From Ailurus styani (lineage: Eukaryota > Chordata > Mammalia > Carnivora > Ailuridae), in the NCBI GenBank assembly GCA_002007465.1, contig LNAC01000278.1, positions 1,464,333-1,528,332 of the forward strand: a stretch of 64,000 bases of DNA, written 5' to 3'. Of the stretch, positions 10,386 to 22,089 are shown in pieces. The notes under the pieces are model-generated. The model had not been told where the DNA came from. It did not search any database and worked only from the letters and a program-made list of their open reading frames with translations. Numbering within the stretch: position 1 is the first letter of the stretch; each line of letters begins with the position of its first letter. The translations under genes and the position numbers were made by a program.

Positions 10386-11199
10386 CAAAACTTCACCTGT
10401 TGTCACCACTTTCCTGGGCACACCTAGGACATATTTCAACCCCTGAGATCCTAGTATAAGAGTTTTGTTTACCAAACCCCAGCTCCTGTGCCAGAAGAAA
10501 TCGTGGAATCAGGAGAAGAGAAGCCAAACACCATACTGCAGTTGAGCTATCCTGGAACAGAAAAGAATAAGGCAGCTTTAAGAGAAAATGCAAAAAAAAA
10601 AATGGCTATGGCCTTTGGAATGACTGGGACCACAGTCCGAAGGGTGCAGGGGAGGGGAGGAAGCTAATAGGGAGGAAAGTGAACGATTTATATGTGATTT
10701 GCTAATTTAGACAGGAGGCAGTAATGATAATTAGGTCATTCTTCCCACACAAATAACACAATTGACCCACAATTACTGAGACAAGCGGTTTGGGCTGTTT
10801 TTCCAGTAGTGTGATAGTGGTCATGTGTCATCCACAAAACCTCACCCACTTTTCTTTCAGATTTGAGGAACAGTGGAGATAGAAAACATACAGTCACAAT
10901 CAGTTTAATCTACTTAAAGGTCATTCCTTATAGAAAGTTCAAGAACTATATTCAATTTTGTCATGAAAAACTTACATAAAGGTGAGTTTTGTTTAATGGG
11001 AGTTATTATCCAGTAAGTACAGAGTTGTAGTTTGGAATGATGAAAATGCTCTGGAAATGGATAGCAATGATAGTCACAAAACAATATAAGTATATTTAAT
11101 GCCACTGTCTACTTAAAAGTGGATCTTTTGTAACCCTTCCCTCTTTCTCCTCTTTGCTACCCTACCTGACCAAGCAACCATTGATGGGCTTTCTGTCTC

Positions 11200-12050
11200 T
11201 ACATATCATTGTTTCCCTAGAATTTTATGTAAATGGAACCATACATCGTGTATTCCATTTTAACTGGCTTCTTTTACTCAGCAAAATTCCTCTGAGGGCG
11301 CCTGGGTGGCTCAGTGGGTTAAAGCCGCTGCCTTCGGCTCAGGTCATGATCCCAGGGTCCTGGGATCGAGGCCCACATCGGGCTCTCTGCTCGGCAGGGA
11401 GCCTGCTTCCTCCTCTCTCTCTGCCTGCCTCTCTGCCTACCTGTGATCTGATCTCTCTCTCTCTCTGTGTCAAATAAATAAATNATCTCTCTCTCTCTCT
11501 CTGTCAAATAAATAAATTAAAAAAATCTTTAAAAAAAAAAAATTCCTCTGAGATTCACCCATGTTGTAGTAGTATATGTTCCTTTTTATTGCTGAGAGTA
11601 GTATTCTATGGTAAGGATATATCACAGTGTATATATCCATCCCTTATTGAATATTTGGGTTTCCAGTTTTTCACTCTTGCAAATAAAGCTGTCTGAACAT
11701 TCATGTGCAAGTCTTTTTACAGACCTGTGCTTTCATTTCTCATGGATAAATACGAGTGAAATGACTGGATCATATCAAACATATATATTTAATTTTTTAA
11801 GAAATTGTTAAATTTTTCCAGAGTGATTGTACCATCAGCAGTATATAAGAGTTCCAGTTCCTCTATATCCTCACCAACACTTGGTATGATCAACCTTTTT
11901 AAGTTTATCCATTCTAATAGGTGTGAAGTGGTATCTCATTGTAGTTTTAATTTAATTAAATAAAATTAAAATAAATCTGCTCATCATCTATGTATCTTTT
12001 TCTCTAGGTGTTTGTTCAGTCTTTTGCCCACATTTTGCGTTTTCTTTAAT
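11200..12050 (-). mobile_element. L1 fragment (old L1M), antisense
   Basis: The plus strand reads the reverse complement of the L1 ORF2 3' end ('gagattcacccatgttgtag', 'tcaccaacacttggta', 'aggtgtgaagtggtatctca'). It is interrupted by a SINE (11297-11538). All frames are broken. Confidence 0.75.
11297..11538 (+). mobile_element. SINEC, young, with duplicated CT/AAAT tail
   Basis: Full-length; its tail block (CT run, 'gtcaaataaataaat') appears twice around an undetermined base at 11484. Duplication aaaattcctctgag (11283-11296 / 11539-11552). It sits inside an L1. Confidence 0.95.
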
Positions 12051-12679
12051 TTATCCCTGCCAGGCTAGATTTAGAAAATCCTGACCAACTTCTAACAATA
12101 GAATGTGTCAGCAAATGCTCAAGTTTAAGTAAAATTTCACAGTACTCCAGGGTGTGTCCCAACAATCCTAAGTATTTTAGCTGGAAACGCCTTTAACACA
12201 AAGAACACTTTGAGCTGAAATAAAGGCTCTTAAAGAGGTCAATGCTACCTTTCCAAATTCCCATTTTAAGCAGTTGCTGGGGAGTCGTAAGAAAAGATTC
12301 TTTCACAGATGCAAATCTGCAGATCATATCATTATGTATCTTGCCACCAGGACAATAGTAATGTTTTGGAGGCTACATACTATAAATCCACAGTGCAGGA
12401 GAATTACAAAGAACAGTTGTATTAAAGGCAGAGGGGACGCTAGAAGACTCACAGGAGGCTAAGACTTCACCTACTCTGTGCTAAGCACCATTAGAGCTGT
12501 ATTAAGGGCAGTGAAATTATATAATTTATTACTCAAATAGGGATGCTTTCGAGAATGAAACAACATATTTTTTTTGTCTCCCACAGTCCTGGTAAGTCTC
12601 CTTAATAGTTTTCCTTTTCACTCTCAAAAGTGTCCCTGTTTAGATGATAAATTGTATGGTCACCTCACTTATAGATATC

Positions 12680-12825
12680 ACTCACAACAACCCTGTAATG
12701 CTAAATACTATCTGTTCCCATTTACAATCAGAAACTAAGATGCAGTAAGGAAGGATATACAACTTGGCCAAAGTCAAAAGGTTAATAGAGAACAGAACTG
12801 GGATTTGAAACCAGCACTGCTTTAG
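12680..12825 (-). repeat. MIR fragment
   Basis: 'caacaaccctgtaatgctaa', 'acttggccaaagtcaaaagg', 'actgggatttgaaaccagca'. Confidence 0.7.
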
Positions 12826-12895
12826 GATTTCTCAAAAATCAACTTCTTAGATCCCTCAAGAATCTGAAATCAATCTTGCAAGGTACATCTCTGCT

Positions 12896-12920
12896 TTTTT
12901 TTTTTTTTTTTTTTTTTTTT
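12896..12920 (+). repeat. Poly(T) run
   Basis: About 24 T with no recognisable SINE body on either side; possibly the tail of a retrocopy on the minus strand that was not recognised. Confidence 0.7.
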
Positions 12921-13748
12921 GGCTGTACCGCATGTCCCTTGAGGAGGGCCTACCATGTACTCCCTGTGATACTGTGAATCTGTCAGTCACATAGCCACCT
13001 CCTTCCACACCAGAGGCAGGCCTGTGGCAGATCTGTCAAAGGCCTCACCCCCTAGGCACAGTTACTGGTGTCGAGCAGGCCTGACCCAAGCTGGGTCCAC
13101 CACAGTTCTTTTGGGTGAACAAATATGGAAGTCGAATATTTTGGTTAGGCAGAAAACTAACTCAAACTGACTCAGACCAAAAAAAAAAAAAAGTTGGCTT
13201 AATTGACTTATGTGATATAAAAGCCTGGAGAAGACAGAGCTTTAAGCATGGGACCCAGTTACAGGGATCACAAGCCAGTATCTCCACATATTCTTCTGAT
13301 GACTCTCTTCCCCTTGATGTCAAATTTACCACCAGAGGATCCAGGCTTACAACCTAACCTCTCAGCAGCCACAACACAAAAGAGAGCACAACAACAAAGT
13401 GAACAATTTCCCAACAGTGCCAACCAAAGTGCTAGAACTGAGTCTTCTTGGCCTGGTGTAGGTCACCGACCCCTCTCTGCCACAATCACTGGGTCACAGG
13501 GAGGAAACCTCTGACTGACAGGTGTGGGTCAGGTGTCCGAGACGCTGTGGGAGATGAGGAGGCAGTTCCCTGTGCCTCCCACCACCACCACCCCCCTGCC
13601 ACCCACAGCACAGGAGCTGAGGGAGGGAAGAAGCACAACCCCAAAGGAAAATGGGAGGAAAGCGATGCTGGCAGGCCAAATAAACAGGATGAACGGGATG
13701 CCACCTGCATGTGCTCTTCTTGGGTATATGTTACAAGGGCCCCTTCAG

Positions 13749-13940
13749 AGGGTGCCTGGGTGGCTCAGTGGGTTAAAGCCTCTGCCTTTGGCTCAGGTCA
13801 TGGTCCCAGGGTCCTGGGATCCAGCCCCAAGTCAGGCTCCCTGCTCAGCAGGGAGCCCGCTTCCTCCTCTCTCTGCCTGCCTCTGCCTACTTGTAATCTT
13901 TCTTTCTCTGTGTCAAATGAATAAATAAAATATTTTTAAA
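13749..13940 (+). mobile_element. SINEC
   Basis: Head 'ggtgcctgggtggctcagt'. Imperfect duplication aagggccccttcag (13735-13748) / aagggctccctcac (13941-13954). Confidence 0.9.
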
Positions 13941-14515
13941 AAGGGCTCCCTCACTTCCCAGGATACCTTTCAGAGCCCTGCACTTGATTTTTTATTCATT
14001 GTTTTTTATTCTTTGTCCCAAAGATGATGCCTAAAATTGTTTAAGCTCTGGCTCCCCCAAATCTGGAGAGACCCTATAAGGAAGTCATCTAGCATGCCAT
14101 TTCCCCCTTCCCTGACAGCCAGTTAGGCAACAAGTTCTCATCAATTGCTTACCTATTCTTTTCCTTCCCTTCTCAACAGCCTGAAATTGAGGTTCTTATC
14201 ATCTGTGGCCAGGGAATGACATCCTGATCCCAGTCTTCCTCTCCCAGATTCATCTTCAAGACTGATTCCTTACAGCATGGATTTTCTAAAAACAGTAAAA
14301 GAAAAGAAAAAGAAAAAAATAAATTAAAAATAGAACTACCATATGAATCAGGAATTCCACTCCTGAGTATATACCCCAAACACTTGAAAGCAGGATCGTG
14401 TAGAGATATTGGTGCAATCGGGTTCACCGATTGGCTATTCACAATAGCCAAAAGGTGGAAGTTACCCAAGTGTCCATCAATGAATGAATGGGTGAACAGA
14501 ATGTGCTATGTACAT

Positions 14516-14992
14516 TGAAGGGGTGGAAAAATTTTCCCTTCTTCCCTGCTACGTTCTTCAACTGGTCTAATAATTGAATTGATACAAGACAGATCAACAG
14601 AGAAAAGCGAACTTGACTGCATACATATGGGAGTCCCATAAGAAGAGTCAAAGGGCAGCCAGGTAATTGAGGTTTATATAATGTCATGGACCTAAGTAAA
14701 AAGGCAAGGATCTGGGGAGACAAAGGGAAGAAAGGCCATTCTCAGGAAGGCAGAGGAAATGTTTGGAAAACAAAGATTATCCTGTTACAGAGATAAGTTT
14801 CTTAGGTAAAAATGTATCTCTGGTAAGAGTTCTCTTCCTGGTATAGGCCCCCTTTCCAATGTGAACTTAGGCAGCTGAAGGGGAGGTAAAGAGCTTTTTC
14901 CTGAACCTGCTGGGTTTTGAATGGTTTTAGTTCAAAATAATCCTTATGGCACAGAGACATTTTGAGGTGGTAAAATCTGCTGACCCTCCACA
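14516..14992 (+). mobile_element. Solitary LTR-like element, copy A
   Basis: It begins TGAAGGGG and ends near CCACA, and it splits an L1 fragment between 'gctatgtacat' and 'tacggtggaatagtattc'. It shares long stretches with copy B at 20743-21287, including 'aataatccttatg' near the end and 'cttcctggta' in the middle. No internal retroviral sequence adjoins it, so it is a solo LTR. The family was not named with confidence. Confidence 0.6.
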
Positions 14993-15029
14993 TACGGTGG
15001 AATAGTATTCAGCCTTGAAAAGGAAGGAG

Positions 15030-15233
15030 GGGGCGCTGGGTGACTCAATCAGTTAAGCCTCTGCCTTCAGCTCAGGTCGTGATCCCAGGGTCCTGGGTTT
15101 GAGCCCCCCATCAGGCTCCCTGCTTGGCAGGAAGCCTGCTTTTCCTTCTCCCACTCCCCCTGCTTGTGTTCCCTCTCTCGCTGTGTCTCTCTCTGTCAAG
15201 TAAGTAATTAAAACCTTAAAGAGAAAAAAAAAA
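15030..15233 (+). mobile_element. SINEC, older arctoid form
   Basis: Carries the 'cagttaagcctctgcc' and 'ctcccactccccctgc' variants. Duplication gaaaaggaaggag (15017-15029 / 15234-15246). It splits an L1. Confidence 0.92.
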
Positions 15234-15459
15234 GAAAAGGAAGGAGATTCTGATGCATGCTACAACATGGGCAAATCTTGAGGACATTATGCTCAGTAAA
15301 ATAAACCAGTCATGAAAGGACAAACACTATGTGGTTCCACTTTCTGAGGTACCTAGAACAGTCAAATTCATGGAGGCAGAAAGTAGTATGGTAAACACCC
15401 TACTTAAAAGTCTAGTGGCTCTTCACTTGGCCCCGGGCCCAAGCCAAGCTCTCCACTCA

Positions 15460-15600
15460 CAGGGCTGCTGTAAGGAGAATTTCAAGAAATCAGCTATGCA
15501 AAGTGCTTAATTATGTGGCAGAATTACATAATTAAATAAATAAACAGAGTTACGTGTCTGGCACAGAGTAAACGCTCAATAATTGGATGTTACTGTCATT
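15460..15600 (+). repeat. MIR fragment
   Basis: 'acagggctgctgtaagga' and 'tggcacagagtaaacgctca', interrupted by AT-rich sequence. Confidence 0.6.
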
Positions 15601-15609
15601 ATTATTACC

Positions 15610-16035
15610 ATCCCATTATCTGGCCTCTCTATACCTCTCCAGCCTGAATAGTCTGGCCTGTTTCACACTTAGGTGTGTCTACCTAAGCGGTTTTCTCTGC
15701 TTCTATTTGTTAACATTTATCCTTCAAAAAAAATTCTTTAAAAAAAATGTATTCTTCAAAATCCAACTCAAATATCACCTTTTCCCAAAAGACTTCCTGG
15801 TCTCACAAACCTCTAGTAAGTTTATTTCTCCCCTTTTCTTGTGTCTCCTTTCTATCTTGTAAATTTCTTATTGTTGCTCCTGACACAGTGTATTGGATTT
15901 AGATGTTTACATGTCAGTGTCTGTCCTAGATTGTGAGTAGATTTAGGGCAGAAAACTGTGTGTTGCTTCCGTCCTCAGTATGTTATATTGAGTCCAGCAC
16001 ATAGTTGCTGGTCAACACGTTTGCTCAATGAGAGA
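15610..16035 (+). repeat. L2 3' fragment
   Basis: 'ccaactcaaatatcacc', 'aagacttcctggtctcacaa', then 'agtccagcacatagttgctg' and 'gtttgctcaatgagag' in L2 order. Confidence 0.65.
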
Positions 16036-16039
16036 CCTT

Positions 16040-16205
16040 CCAAGACCATGCCAAGGACCTTCTTACAAATCTTATCCCATTTAATCCTCATAAAAACAAT
16101 TCCAGGGAGATAGGACTCTCAGTTTTTTTCAGATGGAAGAAACAGGCTCAGAAAGGTCAGTATCTTGTTCAAAGTCATATAGTAGTGATATTATAACCAG
16201 AATTT
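16040..16205 (-). repeat. MIR fragment
   Basis: 'cccatttaatcctcataaaa', 'gaagaaacaggctcagaaag'. Confidence 0.7.
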
Positions 16206-16433
16206 TTTTTTCTGCTTCTGAAACCCATGTTTTTCTTATCACACTATACTACATCATTATAATCCATAGTCCCTCAGGGATGGCATGTATATAGAAAACA
16301 GAGAAGAGAGAGCTCAGCTCTGGGATGGCTTAGATTTGGAGGGGGAAAAAAAAGAGAGGAGCAAATGACATCACTAAGTACAAAGAAAATCACTAAAATG
16401 AACTCAGAAAACAATATAGAAGAGAGCTGGAGG

Positions 16434-16919
16434 GTTTTTTTTAAAGATATTATTTATCTATTTATTTTTAAGATTTATTTATTTACTGATAATATAGTTT
16501 TATTTATTTATTTAGAGAATGCGCCTAAGTGTGCAGGAGCGAGGAGGGGCAGAGGGAGAGAGAGAATCTTTTTTTTTTTTTAAAGATTTTATTTATTTAT
16601 TTGATGGGGAGAGAGAGAGAGAGAGAGAGATCATAAATAGGCAGAGAGGCAGGCAGAGAGAGAGGAGGAAGCAGGCTCCCTGCTGAGCAGAGAGCCCGAT
16701 GTGGGGCTGGATCCCAGGACCCTGGGACCATGACCTGAGCCGAAGGCAGAGGCTTTAACCCACTGAGCCACCCAGGAGCCCTGGAGAGAGAGAATCTTAG
16801 GGAGGCTTCACGCCCAGCCTGGAGCCCCACTTGGGGCTCCATCTCACGACCCTGAGATCATGATTTGAGCAGAAACCAAGAGTCGGATGTTTAACCAACT
16901 GAGCCACCCAGGCACCCCA
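16434..16919 (-). mobile_element. SINEC host element of a nested cluster
   Basis: The A-tail side reaches 16570; the head side ('ttaaccaactgagccaccca') ends at 16919. It is interrupted at 16571-16782 by a younger SINE. The left border is blurred by T/A-rich sequence that may belong to another SINE tail. Confidence 0.7.
16571..16782 (-). mobile_element. SINEC nested in another SINE
   Basis: Full-length young SINE with a perfect 16-bp duplication ggagagagagaatctt (16555-16570 / 16783-16798) made from its host SINE. Confidence 0.92.
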
Positions 16920-17034
16920 GGTTTTATTTCTTTATCTACTTTTTAAGTAACTTCTTCATCCAACATGGGGCTCAAACTCACAACCCCAAGATTAAGAGTT
17001 GCATGCTCTACCAACTGAGCCAGCCAGGCACCCC
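16920..17034 (-). mobile_element. SINEC, short old form
   Basis: Reverse-complement head 'aactgagccagccaggcacc' with body 'catggggctcaaactcaca'. It abuts the nested pair. Confidence 0.8.
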
Positions 17035-17126
17035 AGAGCAAATCTTTATTATATTTCCCCATAGAAGAGAGTTTTAAGGGGGAAAGTGAGTAACTACATA
17101 AAATGAAGATAAGAAAGGCCATTTTA

Positions 17127-17230
17127 GGGATGCCCGGCTGGCTCAGTCAGTAGAGCATGAAAGTCTTGATTGCAAGGTCATGAGTTCAAGCCCTACACTG
17201 GGAGTGGAGCCAACTTTAAAAAAAAAAAAA
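17127..17230 (+). mobile_element. SINEC, short old form
   Basis: Head 'ggatgcccggctggctcagt', body 'atgagttcaagccctacac', A tail of 13. Confidence 0.8.
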
Positions 17231-18712
17231 TTACTTTTCACTAGGGTCCTTCTCATGGAGAAACCTCAGGACCACAGGTCAAGTAGAAATCTAATTACTG
17301 GGCAAGAAAGTATAGTGGAAGGAAGCAGAGAAGCAGCCACGCAGCCCTTAATAAGCAGGTAGCTAGGTTGAGAGAAGCAGGGGAGAGAATCCACAGGGGG
17401 ACGAAGGAACCAAGGGGTCAGGAGCGCTGGAGAGATGAGAGTTCAAGGAGTCACGGGGGCTCACAGGAGCTGAGGTAGGCAAGGGCTTCTTCTGGACTTT
17501 CGGAAGCGAGGGCCGGCCACCTGTCCCCATCACCCACCTCCTGCCTCCATGTCCCCTTCTCTTTATCCCTTCCTTCTCTTCATTCCCATATTCATTCACA
17601 CATCACTCACTCTCTCTCTCTCTGTCTTCTCTCTCCTTTTACCTTTATCTTGCCTCATTCCTGCTTGAAGCAATTGGTAATATCTAGTACTTGTATCTGT
17701 TGTCATTCAGGATCAGAGAAATTGCGGTCTGTTGGCATTTGGTGTACAAAATCACATGAATGGTTCACCAGCTGCCATAGAATTTGGCCGTCTGGAGAAG
17801 GAGTTTAGGAAGATGGGAGAGGCCCCAGTTAGGCATTCATAACCTTCACAAGACTTTCATACAATAATTGTGTGTGTGTGTGTGTTGTGCTCTTCTACAT
17901 TTTTCTGGGAAAGGATCCTACTCCTTTCGTTAATTCTCAAGGGGAAAAGAGATCAGAAAGGTTCAGGATCTCACTGCCTTTCCCCTATATCAAATACAGC
18001 TGCTTAATTTTAGCTTCTTTATAATAACTTGTGCTCTTGATTTTGATAAGGCTGTGGTTTAAAAGCTTCTGTATGTAGGGAGTAGGATTAACATCCCGAA
18101 ACTCAGCTCAGCAAGCATGTCGAAGTACAGAATGACTCACTGTTCCAGAAGATTCCAATCTTTGTTGCTTATCAAAACTCGCAGGTAATTTAAGATGGTA
18201 TCAAAATACTAATGCAGTTTAATTCCTTTGTAAACTTGTTTACTCCAAAATGTAAAGGCCTGAGTTTCCTATTGAAATGCAACCCCTTTTCACTCTAGGA
18301 GGCAGTGGGAATCATTTTCTAAGAGTCTAATTGTCTAAATTTCAGCACGTAGCACCGTTCTGACAAAGGAGAGTACTTCCAGATTCTGCCGAAAGTTGTT
18401 CAGCACCTGTTTCTTGAAATAAATGTGTTTAGCTTTTGGCAATGAAAACATCTGGAAAATAGGCACTTCGTTCAATAATATTAAAAGCATTCATATAGTA
18501 AACAGAAAACTAAACTAACAAGTTTTCTTTTAGTTTTCATTAGATTATAAACTCCAGAAGGGCGGGAGCCATTTCTCTTCAACATTGTATCCCTATATTT
18601 AATACACAGTAGCCATTCAATACATAAAGGAATGAAAAATAGCAAGCTTCTGACAGAACGGATTTTGTGGAAAGCATTTTTTTCCTTCCTTTTTCTCCAG
18701 CTTTTTTCCAGC
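17231..18712. other. Intergenic, nothing recognised
   Basis: Largely unique-looking DNA with a short (TG)n near 17871. No credible frame or RNA gene seen. Confidence 0.5.
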
Positions 18713-19300
18713 TTTGTTGAGATATAATTGACACAGAACACTGTGTACATTTAAGGTGTCCAACATGTTTTTTTGATACACTTATCTATTGTGAAATGAG
18801 GTTCATTAACATCCCTCACCTCACGAAATTGCCATTTTTATTGTTGGTGGTGGTGGTGAGAACATTTAAGTTTTACTCTCCGCTCAGCCTTTGAGTATAC
18901 AATACAGTATTGTTAACTGTAGTCACCATGCTGTACATTAGGTCCCCTGAAACTTACTCATCTTGTAACTGAAAGTTTATACCCTTTGACCAACATCTTC
19001 CCATTTCCTCCACCTCCCTTAACCCCTGGTAACCATCAATCTACTTTCTGTTTCTATAAGTTAAATTTTTTTAAATTCAAGTCTAATTGATGTACGATAT
19101 CCTATTAATTTCAGATGTACATCATGGTGATTTGATGTTTTTATACATTTTGAAATGATGCGCATACTAAGTCTAGTTACCATCTGTCACCATACAAGGT
19201 TATTATAATACAATTGACTATTTTCCCTATGCTGTTCATTGCATCCCCATGACTTTTTTATTTTATAACTCCAACCTTGAACCCCTTTACCAATTTTGCT
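18713..19300 (-). mobile_element. L1M 3' end fragments, antisense
   Basis: 'tttgttgagatataattgac', 'gtagtcaccatgctgtacat' and 'tcccctgaaacttactcatc' are the reverse complement of L1M 3' UTRs. A second similar stretch starts near 19075 ('aattgatgtacgatatc', 'ccatctgtcaccatacaagg'), so there are either two fragments or a tandem consensus segment. Confidence 0.65.
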
Positions 19301-20014
19301 GCCCCTAAGAGGCCAGATCAAGCAAGGTATTGAAGACTACAGAGGAGTTTGGCCTTGAAGGAGCAAGGTCCTTTAGTGTAGAGTAAAGGTCCTGAAAAAT
19401 CCTTCTGTGCTTGTTTTCTGAATTAAAGAACGATTAAAATAAGCCCAGATAAGTTAAGTATTGAGATGACTTAAAAATAAAAATTCTTGAGTGGTGTATC
19501 TGATAACCAAAAAAATGAAATTAAGTAGGTGGGCTCATTTTCCAGCTATTCTAAATAAATAAGCACATATTATGTTATTATGCTTGTTCAAGTAAAATCC
19601 TTATTACTTAGAGGAGGAATGTGGTCAACACAGTAGGAAAAAATTTTTCCACTCTTTTTTGTGTGTTTTGAATTGGCTACTCTACTAGTTTCCATTTCTT
19701 TCTCCGGTTTCGCATTTTCAAATGCTTGGATCATGATCGCAGGTTTTAAAAAACATTTTGGGCTCACCTAGTCTTTTTGCAAAAAGTTTTCAAGGAAACT
19801 GCTTTGTAAAGTGATGGAGGTACACTTTACTTTCAGCATGAAGAGGGTATGGGTAGGATTTACAGGCATTATTCCCAATTCAAAAAAAAAAAATTCCATT
19901 TCAGCTGTTAAAATTTGCCTTTGAGTTGCTTGGCTTTACTCCTGGCCTGCCATAAGTCAGACAGGAGAAAGAAAACAAAAATATTTTCCTCATGGTGACC
20001 TGAAATTTCATTGA

Positions 20015-20328
20015 CAGCTGATCCTTGAATAATGCAGGGGTTAGGAATTCTGATGCGCTACCTCCCCGCCGCCGTGCTCAAAAACCCATGCATAACTTTT
20101 GACCCCCCAGAACCTTAATAATTAGCCTACTTGACATAAACAGTTGGTTAACACATTTTCATATGTTTTTATATACTGTATTCTTATAGTAAAATAAATG
20201 AGAGAAAAGAAAATGTTATTAAGGAAATCTAAGGAAGAGAAAACATTTTCTCTACGGACCTGCACTGTGAAAAATCTGCATATAAGGGACCCACACAGTT
20301 TAAATCCATGTTGTTCAAGGGGCAATTG
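20015..20328. mobile_element. DNA transposon-like element with terminal inverted repeats (Tigger-like)
   Basis: The left end CAGCTGATCCTTGAATAA and the reverse complement of the right end (CAATTGCCCCTTGAACAA) agree at most positions, giving terminal inverted repeats of about 20 bp. There is no transposase frame, so it is non-autonomous. Two minus-strand and plus-strand frames over it are chance. Confidence 0.55.
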
Positions 20329-20344
20329 TGTATTATTACTTTTT

Positions 20345-20376
20345 TTAAAAAAAAGTTTTAGTTATTTATTTGACAT

Positions 20377-20412
<36 letters not shown>

Positions 20413-20565
20413 CAAGCACAAGCAGCAGGGAGGGGCAGAGAGGGAAGGAGAAGCAGGCTCCCTGCTAGGTAGGGAGCCTGGTGTGGGGCTGGATCCCAAG
20501 ACCCTGGGATCATGACCTGAGCCAAAGGCAGATGCTTAACTGACTGAGCCACCCAGGTACCCGTA
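20345..20565 (-). mobile_element. SINEC with (GA)n expansion
   Basis: Reverse-complement head 'actgagccacccaggtac' and a GA tract near 20385-20412. Perfect duplication tattattacttttt (20331-20344 / 20566-20579), two bases from the end of the TIR element. Confidence 0.9.
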
Positions 20566-20742
20566 TATTATTACTTTTTAAACATGTATTCCCAAGGGGA
20601 AATTACACTCACTTTATTAAACCCTAACGCTCAATTATGTATCTTACACTCCATTTATTCACATATTCTTATCTTTGAGTTAAAGCACCATTCATCATTA
20701 TCACACAATTAGCCTTGGTAGTGATCACTCCTATCATGCACA

Positions 20743-21287
20743 TGCAGGGAAGGAAAAAAACTTTTCCTCCAACCTCTTGGGTTTCATAAGTGATGACTGA
20801 AAATTAAACAAACAAATGACAGATTAACAGCACAGATTTATCTGCATGCACATAGGAGCTTCCCAGAGGAGAAGTGTAAACCCAAAGAACAGGGTTAGGC
20901 TTGAAAACTTCTATACCATTTTAATATGGGGCAATAAATTGTGGAGAAGGGACAGGGCGGGAAGTTAAAAGATTTTGGCTTCTAGGGGTGTTATGTTGTG
21001 CGTTGGAAGGTAAACATATAGGGGAACCAAATGGAGATAAGGGTTATTTTAGTAAGGTTTGTTATGCAAACTCCAGTGATAAGATTCTCCAGGGATTAAG
21101 AATCACTCTTTTCTTCCTGGTACAGAAGCGAGACCTTCATAAAGGGAAATCTGTGCCCCGATTTTAGACAGAAGAGACAAGGGCAGAGGGTTCCTCCCGT
21201 GTCTGCTGTTTCTTAGTTGCCTTCACCTCAAAATAATCCTTATGTCAAAGCTACATATTTTGGGGTGGCATATTCTGATCCTCTTCA
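20743..21287 (+). mobile_element. Solitary LTR-like element, copy B
   Basis: The same family and orientation as 14516-14992: it starts TGCAGGGAAGGAAAAA, shares 'ctcttttcttcctggtaca' and 'tcaaaataatccttatg', and ends near CTTCA. It is more diverged than copy A. The borders are estimated by matching the two copies by eye. Confidence 0.55.
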
Positions 21288-21447
21288 TATGTTAGCCCCA
21301 TCTTCCTATGACATCTTACCTCCATGGTTCAGGGCTCATGTTATGGATCTGTTCCTTACTGGTTCCTAGCTGAGTTCTGAGTGTAAAGCAGGTGGCAACA
21401 CTTACTATTTATGAGTTGAAATTGCAGTGTAGTCAATTATACCTCAA

Positions 21448-21653
21448 ATTTTTTTTTTTTAAAGATTTATTTATTTATTTCACAGAGGGAGAGAGATCAC
21501 AAGGAGGCAGAGAGGCAGGCAGAGAGAGAGAGAGAGGGGGAAGCAGGCTCCCCGCTGAGCAGGGAGCCCGATGCGGGCCTCGATCCCAGGACCCTGAGAT
21601 CATGACCTGAGCCGAAAGCAGAGGCTTTAACCCACTGAGCCACCCAGGCGCCC
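21448..21653 (-). mobile_element. SINEC, young
   Basis: Full-length; duplication tatacctcaa (21438-21447 / 21654-21663). Confidence 0.93.
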
Positions 21654-22089
21654 TATACCTCAATTTTTTAAAAAAGCAGTGTTACCTCCTCAGGACTGCT
21701 GAGTTATATATATAAGCATCCAAAAGACTAGTTAATATGTAACTTAATAATTTCTCAGCTCCTTCAGATGCAAGCCAAAAATACTGTTCTAGTCAGCATC
21801 AACCCACAAAAGATAAATGAAGGTTGGCAAGTGGTGCTCTTAAAATACACACATCTTTTCATCCAACTCACTCATTCATTCAACTAATGTCTGTTGGGTG
21901 TTTGCTGTGTGCCAAGTTCTGTCCTAGACTTTGGAGAGACAGGCGTCAGCAAGAAGTCATGCCTTTCCCTGCTTGCCTTTTACTCTCTGAACTGACTCAG
22001 GAAAAGTCAAGACATTTGTCCTTTTATCTTTGATTTAACCAAAACCCAGGTGCCCAAGGACAGCAGCATATCCAGTTACTTTTTCCAGC

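Larger units (their letters stand above)
12051..13734. other. Intergenic, no gene recognised
   Basis: Contains one MIR and the poly(T) run. The frames at 13248-13924 drift into a SINE and have no recognisable domain. Confidence 0.5.
14318..15398 (+). mobile_element. L1 fragment (old L1M), sense, split by an LTR and a SINE
   Basis: Sense ORF2 3' end: 'gaactaccatatgaatcagg', 'ttcacaatagccaaaaggtg', 'ggaatagtattcagccttga', 'acattatgctcagtaaaata'. It is interrupted first by the solo LTR (14516-14992) and later by a SINE (15030-15233). No open frame remains. Confidence 0.8.

Noticed and set aside
13741..13928. Recurrent peptides of the form GAWVAQWVKASAFGSGHD or APGWLSGLKPLPSAQVM in many places
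   Set aside because: All lie in SINEC elements read in either direction; they are translation of the repeat, not a protein family.
14516..21287. The two related LTRs as the ends of one provirus
   Set aside because: The DNA between them is L1, MIR, L2 and unique sequence with no retroviral character.
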